Origin: Rhodoferax sp.
GTDB lineage: Bacteria; Pseudomonadota; Gammaproteobacteria; Burkholderiales; Burkholderiaceae_C
NCBI GenBank assembly: GCA_019449595.1
Contig: JAGRPL010000004.1
Coordinates: forward strand, 1,240,001 to 1,304,000
Direction of reading: 5' to 3'
DNA length: 64,000 bases
Shown one piece after another: positions 60,356 to 64,000 of this stretch (position 1 is its first letter; every line of letters starts with the position of its first letter). The notes beneath the pieces are model-generated. The model ran no database searches and was not told the origin of the DNA. It saw only the letters and a list, made by a program, of their open reading frames with translations. The position numbers and the translations under genes were made by a program.

Positions 60356-61432
60356 GTGAAGACACGCAGAACTACTCTCAAGGCGGTGGCCGCTGGCCTG
60401 GCACTCGGTTTCGCACTGCTTGCCCCGCACGCCCAGGCACAGGACAAGGGCCTGATCGGCGTGGCCATGCCCACCAAGACCTCGTCCCGCTGGATTGCCG
60501 ATGGCAACAGCATGGTCAAGGCCCTGGCGGACCGGGGCTACAAGGCCGATCTGCAATACGCCGATGACGACATTCCCAATCAGCTCGCCCAGATCGAAAA
60601 CATGATCACCAAGGGGGTCAAAGTGCTGGTCATTGCGGCGATTGACGGCACCACGCTGTCCAACGCCTTGCAAAAGGCGGCCGACAAGGGCATCAAGGTC
60701 GTAGCCTATGACCGCCTGATCGTGGGCAGCAAGAATGTGGATTACTACGCCACCTTTGACAACTTCCAGGTCGGCGTGCTGCAAGCCCAGGCCATTGAAA
60801 AAGCACTGGGCCTGAAAGAAGGAAAAGGCCCGTTCAACATTGAATTGTTCGGCGGTTCGGCAGACGACAACAACGCCTTCTTCTTTTACGACGGCGCCAT
60901 GTCGATACTGCAACCCTACATCGACAAGGGCAAATTGGTGGTGCGCAGCAATCAGCTGGGCATGAACAAGGTCTCGACGCTGCGCTGGGACGGGGCGGTG
61001 GCCCAGGCCCGAATGGACAACCTGCTGAGCGCGTACTACGGCAAAGCCCGCGTGGACGCCGTGCTGTCGCCCTATGACGGGCTAAGCATCGGCATCCTGT
61101 CGTCCCTCAAGGGCGTGGGCTACGGCACTGCGGCACTGCCATTCCCCCATGTTACCGGCCAGGATGCCGAAGTTCCATCCATCAAGTCCATGATCCGCAA
61201 GGAGCAGGGGTCCACCGTATTCAAGGACACCCGCGAACTGGCCAAGGTCACAGCTGGCATGGTGGACGCCATGTTGAGCGGCAAGAAAGTGGAAATCAAC
61301 GACACCAAGACCTACAACAACAAAGTCAAGGTAGTACCGTCCTATCTGCTCAAGCCTGTCAGTGTGGATTTATCCAACTACAAGCACATCCTCGTTGACA
61401 GCGGGTACATCAAGGAAGAGCAACTCAAGTAA
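60356..61432 (+). CDS. chvE: Multiple-sugar ABC transporter binding protein, ChvE-like
   Basis: A 358-residue periplasmic sugar-binding protein with signal peptide ending [29 protein letters not shown] and [17 protein letters not shown] match ChvE/XylF-like proteins; in Agrobacterium ChvE binds galactose, arabinose and other aldoses, and it also contributes to chemotaxis and signalling. The start is GTG 60356 with AGGAG at 60344-60348. A perfect 11-bp terminator hairpin follows before the ATPase gene. Confidence 0.9.
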   Translation: MKTRRTTLKAVAAGLALGFALLAPHAQAQDKGLIGVAMPTKTSSRWIADGNSMVKALADRGYKADLQYADDDIPNQLAQIENMITKGVKVLVIAAIDGTTLSNALQKAADKGIKVVAYDRLIVGSKNVDYYATFDNFQVGVLQAQAIEKALGLKEGKGPFNIELFGGSADDNNAFFFYDGAMSILQPYIDKGKLVVRSNQLGMNKVSTLRWDGAVAQARMDNLLSAYYGKARVDAVLSPYDGLSIGILSSLKGVGYGTAALPFPHVTGQDAEVPSIKSMIRKEQGSTVFKDTRELAKVTAGMVDAMLSGKKVEINDTKTYNNKVKVVPSYLLKPVSVDLSNYKHILVDSGYIKEEQLK

Positions 61433-61451
61433 TGGCGTGATCTGAGACGAT

Positions 61452-61484
61452 AGGCCCTGTGCCGCACATGCACAGGGCCTTTTT
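61452..61484 (+). terminator. Intrinsic terminator/attenuator between chvE and gguA
   Basis: A perfect 11-bp inverted repeat AGGCCCTGTGC / GCACAGGGCCT with a 7-base loop is followed by TTTTT. It lies 20 bp after the binding-protein stop and 16 bp before the ATPase start. It should strongly favour the short transcript, leaving binding protein in excess. Confidence 0.87.
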
Positions 61485-61499
61485 CATGATTGAGGCGAT

Positions 61500-63047
61500 A
61501 TGACAGACCCCATCCTTGCAGACCCGATTCTTGAAATGCGCGGAATGAAAAAATCATTCCATGGCGTGAAAGCCCTGAGCAATGTCAACCTCACCGTGCA
61601 CGCAGGGCAGATTCACGCCATTGTTGGCGAAAACGGCGCGGGCAAATCGACGTTGATGAAAGTACTCAGCGGGGTGTACCCGTATGGCGAATACGAAGGC
61701 GAAATCCGTTTCATGGGCCAGGAGTGCCGCTTTCGGGGCATTGCCGACAGCGAGCATCAGGGCATCATCATCATCCACCAGGAACTGGCGCTGGTGCCTT
61801 TGTTGTCGATTGCCGAGAATATTTTTCTGGGTAATGAACAGGCCCACCATGGCGTCATTGACTGGAACGCCACGTTTCTGAAAACCCAGACCTTGCTGTC
61901 CAAGGTAGGCCTGAAGGAAGCGCCCGGAACCCTGATTACCAACCTCGGTGTGGGCAAGCAGCAGTTGGTGGAGATAGCCAAGGCGCTGTCCAAGGAAGTC
62001 AAGCTGCTGATTCTGGACGAGCCCACCGCCAGTCTCAATGAAACCGACAGCGACGCCCTGCTGGCGCTGTTGCTGGCGCTCAAGCAGCAGGGTATTGCCT
62101 GCATCCTGATATCGCACAAGCTCAACGAAATATCCAAGGTGGCCGACGCCATCACTATCCTGCGCGACGGTTCCACGGTTGCGTCACTGGACTGCCGGGC
62201 TGAGCCCATCCGTGAAGACCGGGTGATCCGTCACATGGTCGGCCGTGAAATGGCGGACCGCTACCCACGGCGCACACCGCAGATTGGCGAGACGGTGTTC
62301 GAAATCCGCAATTGGCGGGTCCACCACGCCGAGCATGCCGATCGGGTCGTCATCAAAGACGTGGGTCTGCACGTCAAACGCGGCGAGATAGTCGGCATTG
62401 CCGGCCTCATGGGCGCAGGCCGCACCGAGCTGGCCATGAGTATTTTTGGCAGAACCTACGGCCAGGGCATCAGCGGCCAGGTACTGGTCCATGGCAAGGA
62501 GGTAGACACCAGCACGGTGCAAAAGGCCATTGACCATGGCATTGCCTACGTGACCGAAGACCGCAAGGGCTACGGCCTGGTGCTCGAAGAGACCATCGCC
62601 TGGAATACCACACTGGCCAACCTGACGGGCGTCTCCCGCCAGACCGTCATCGACGAAGGGCAAGAGTTCCGGGTAGCAGAAGACTACCGACGCAAGCTTA
62701 ACATCCGCAGCCCCGATGTGTACGCCAAGGTGGTCAATCTGTCGGGAGGCAACCAGCAAAAAGTGGTGCTGAGCAAATGGCTTTTTTCCAACCCCGACGT
62801 ATTGATCCTGGACGAGCCCACGCGTGGCATTGACGTAGGTGCCAAGTACGAGATTTACACCATCATGGCCCAGCTCGCGGCCGAAGGCAAATGCGTGCTG
62901 ATGATTTCGTCTGAAATGCCGGAATTGCTGGGCATGTGTGACCGGATATGTGTGTTGAACGAAGGACGCTTTGTGGCCGAGTTCACGGCCGCTGAAGCCA
63001 GCCAGGAAAAAATTATGCGATCAATCGTGACCTCCGGAGCCAACTGA
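61500..63047 (+). CDS. gguA: Multiple-sugar ABC transporter ATPase, GguA-like
   Basis: A 515-residue double ABC ATPase. Domain 1 has GENGAGKST and [13 protein letters not shown]; its signature position reads [16 protein letters not shown]. Domain 2 has [36 protein letters not shown] and [13 protein letters not shown]. The FGRTYG-type second P-loop region and sequence order are like GguA/XylG. GAGGCG precedes ATG 61500. It lies 1 bp upstream of the permease gene and energises the ChvE-dependent importer. Confidence 0.92.
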   Translation: MTDPILADPILEMRGMKKSFHGVKALSNVNLTVHAGQIHAIVGENGAGKSTLMKVLSGVYPYGEYEGEIRFMGQECRFRGIADSEHQGIIIIHQELALVPLLSIAENIFLGNEQAHHGVIDWNATFLKTQTLLSKVGLKEAPGTLITNLGVGKQQLVEIAKALSKEVKLLILDEPTASLNETDSDALLALLLALKQQGIACILISHKLNEISKVADAITILRDGSTVASLDCRAEPIREDRVIRHMVGREMADRYPRRTPQIGETVFEIRNWRVHHAEHADRVVIKDVGLHVKRGEIVGIAGLMGAGRTELAMSIFGRTYGQGISGQVLVHGKEVDTSTVQKAIDHGIAYVTEDRKGYGLVLEETIAWNTTLANLTGVSRQTVIDEGQEFRVAEDYRRKLNIRSPDVYAKVVNLSGGNQQKVVLSKWLFSNPDVLILDEPTRGIDVGAKYEIYTIMAQLAAEGKCVLMISSEMPELLGMCDRICVLNEGRFVAEFTAAEASQEKIMRSIVTSGAN

Positions 63048-63048
63048 C

Positions 63049-64000
63049 ATGGACAACCCCTCTGCATACGCGAACACCAGCAAACCGCACAACCGCGGCC
63101 TCGCATTCCTGAAGAGCAATTTGCGCGAATACGGCATGCTGATCTCGCTGGTGGTGATCATGGTGTTCTTCCAGGTCATGACGCACGGCACGCTGTTCCA
63201 GCCACTGAACCTGACCAATCTGATACTGCAAAACAGCTACATCATCATCATGGCGCTGGGCATGTTGCTGGTCATCGTGTCGGGGCATATCGACCTGTCG
63301 GTGGGTTCTGTCTGCGGCTTCATCGGTGCGGTTGCAGCCGTGCTGATGGTGGACTACCACGTGCACTTTGTGCCCGCCAGCATCATCTGCCTGCTGCTCG
63401 GTGGCTTCATCGGGGCGGCCCAGGGTTACTGGGTGGCTTTTTACAAGATTCCCTCGTTCATTGTCACCCTGGCAGGCATGCTGATTTTCAAGGGCTTGGC
63501 ACTGGCCGTGCTGCAAGGCCAGTCGGTCGGGCCTTTTCCTGATGCGTTCCAATTGTTGAGCACAGGTTTCATTCCCGACCCGTTTGAGGGCGAGACCCTG
63601 CGCGTTACCTCGCTGGTCGTCGGCCTGCTCATGGCTGCTGGCCTGCTCTACGCCAAGGTGCGCGCCCGTGCAGAACGCGCCAGGCATGGCATGGACAACG
63701 AGCCCTACGGCATCTTCATCAGCAAGAACCTCGTGTTCACAGCCATGATTGCGGCCTTCAGCTACCTGCTGTCCTCTTACAAGGGCCTGCCGAATGTGCT
63801 GATTGTGATGCTGGCGTTGATGGTGGTCTACGACTTTGTCACCACCAAAACCACCATTGGGCGCCGCGTGTACGCACTGGGCGGCAATGAGAAGGCGGCC
63901 CGGCTGTCGGGTATCAAGACCGAGCGCCTGACGTTCTACACCTTTATCAATATGGGCTTTCTGGCCGCACTGGCCGGGCTGGTTTTTGCTGCCCGCCTGA
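63049..64000 (+). CDS. gguB: Multiple-sugar ABC transporter permease, GguB-like (partial)
   Basis: The first 317 codons of a permease running off the window. It starts MDNPSAYANTSKPHNRGLAF, with helices from about residue 28. LGMLLVIVSGHIDLSVGSVCGF is the family loop and TTIGRRVYALGGNEKAARLSGI the cytosolic EAA-like coupling region. The long form with an extra central segment (KVRARAERARHGMDNEPYG) is typical of GguB/XylH-type permeases of about 400 residues. The last bases read CTG A, not an in-frame stop. Confidence 0.92.
   Translation, partial: MDNPSAYANTSKPHNRGLAFLKSNLREYGMLISLVVIMVFFQVMTHGTLFQPLNLTNLILQNSYIIIMALGMLLVIVSGHIDLSVGSVCGFIGAVAAVLMVDYHVHFVPASIICLLLGGFIGAAQGYWVAFYKIPSFIVTLAGMLIFKGLALAVLQGQSVGPFPDAFQLLSTGFIPDPFEGETLRVTSLVVGLLMAAGLLYAKVRARAERARHGMDNEPYGIFISKNLVFTAMIAAFSYLLSSYKGLPNVLIVMLALMVVYDFVTTKTTIGRRVYALGGNEKAARLSGIKTERLTFYTFINMGFLAALAGLVFAARL

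Noticed and set aside
1..64000. tRNA, rRNA, CRISPR, prophage or insertion-sequence content
   Set aside because: No cloverleaf-like sequences, repeat-spacer arrays, transposase or integrase motifs were seen; all gaps are under 300 bp.

Overview
The window is a gene-dense, GC-rich chromosomal segment of a betaproteobacterium, most likely Comamonadaceae (Rhodoferax/Polaromonas/Acidovorax-like). The reasons are the overall gene repertoire, the ispF-ispD and mfd neighbourhood, and a roughly 55-bp dispersed repeat beginning GCTATCAAA. I associate that repeat with this family from memory only. No rRNA, tRNA, CRISPR array, prophage or insertion sequence was seen, and no gene-free stretch exceeds 300 bp.

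1-8.7 kb holds housekeeping genes: an OmpR/EnvZ-type two-component pair, isoprenoid genes ispF and ispD facing away from mfd, a GNAT acetyltransferase, serB and a YtfE/Ric iron-sulfur repair protein. 8.7-20.7 kb is a lipid-oxidation region: a DsbA/FrnE-like protein, an acyl-CoA dehydrogenase divergent from an acyl-CoA ligase, a GMC oxidoreductase with a ferredoxin-like Cys motif, a TetR regulator, and a four-gene operon (two overlapping acyl-CoA dehydrogenases, an acetoacetate-decarboxylase-fold protein and an SDR) divergent from an AraC regulator. One of the two paired dehydrogenases lacks the usual catalytic motifs.

20.7-45.8 kb is a mixed region. It contains an AsmA-like protein, a DEAD-box helicase, a 3'-5' exonuclease, transporters, OmpA, a hybrid histidine kinase with a REC-PAS partner, a Crp-like regulator beside small envelope-stress proteins, two crotonases, a split YeeE/YedE transporter, a diguanylate cyclase, an AlkD-like repair protein, a TsdA-like dihaem cytochrome, an aminotransferase, nth, a frameshifted AttH/CrtC-like gene, and a membrane-anchored TAXI protein with an MFS pump.

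45.9-64 kb is a coherent sugar-acid system. Seven tightly packed minus-strand genes encode an IlvD/Edd sugar-acid dehydratase, an SMP-30 lactonase, an aldose epimerase, a ketoglutarate-semialdehyde dehydrogenase, a 2-keto-3-deoxy-L-arabinonate dehydratase, DgoK and DgoA. A divergent SDR is the probable sugar 1-dehydrogenase. Two sugar ABC transporters follow (YtfQ-R-T-YjfF type and ChvE-GguA-GguB type) with a GbpR-like LysR regulator between them. Together they predict oxidation of L-arabinose and D-galactose through shared upper enzymes, then a split: L-arabinose products go to 2-oxoglutarate (Weimberg-type) and D-galactose products to pyruvate plus glyceraldehyde 3-phosphate (De Ley-Doudoroff). 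In both transporter operons a hairpin terminator separates the binding-protein gene from the ATPase gene.

Other notable points are repeat copies inside the mfd and ispD coding sequences, the degenerate acyl-CoA dehydrogenase partner, the homopolymer frameshift at 41838-41843, and an OsmB-like relic at about 31978-32052. All functional calls come from reading motifs and recalled family knowledge; no database search was run.
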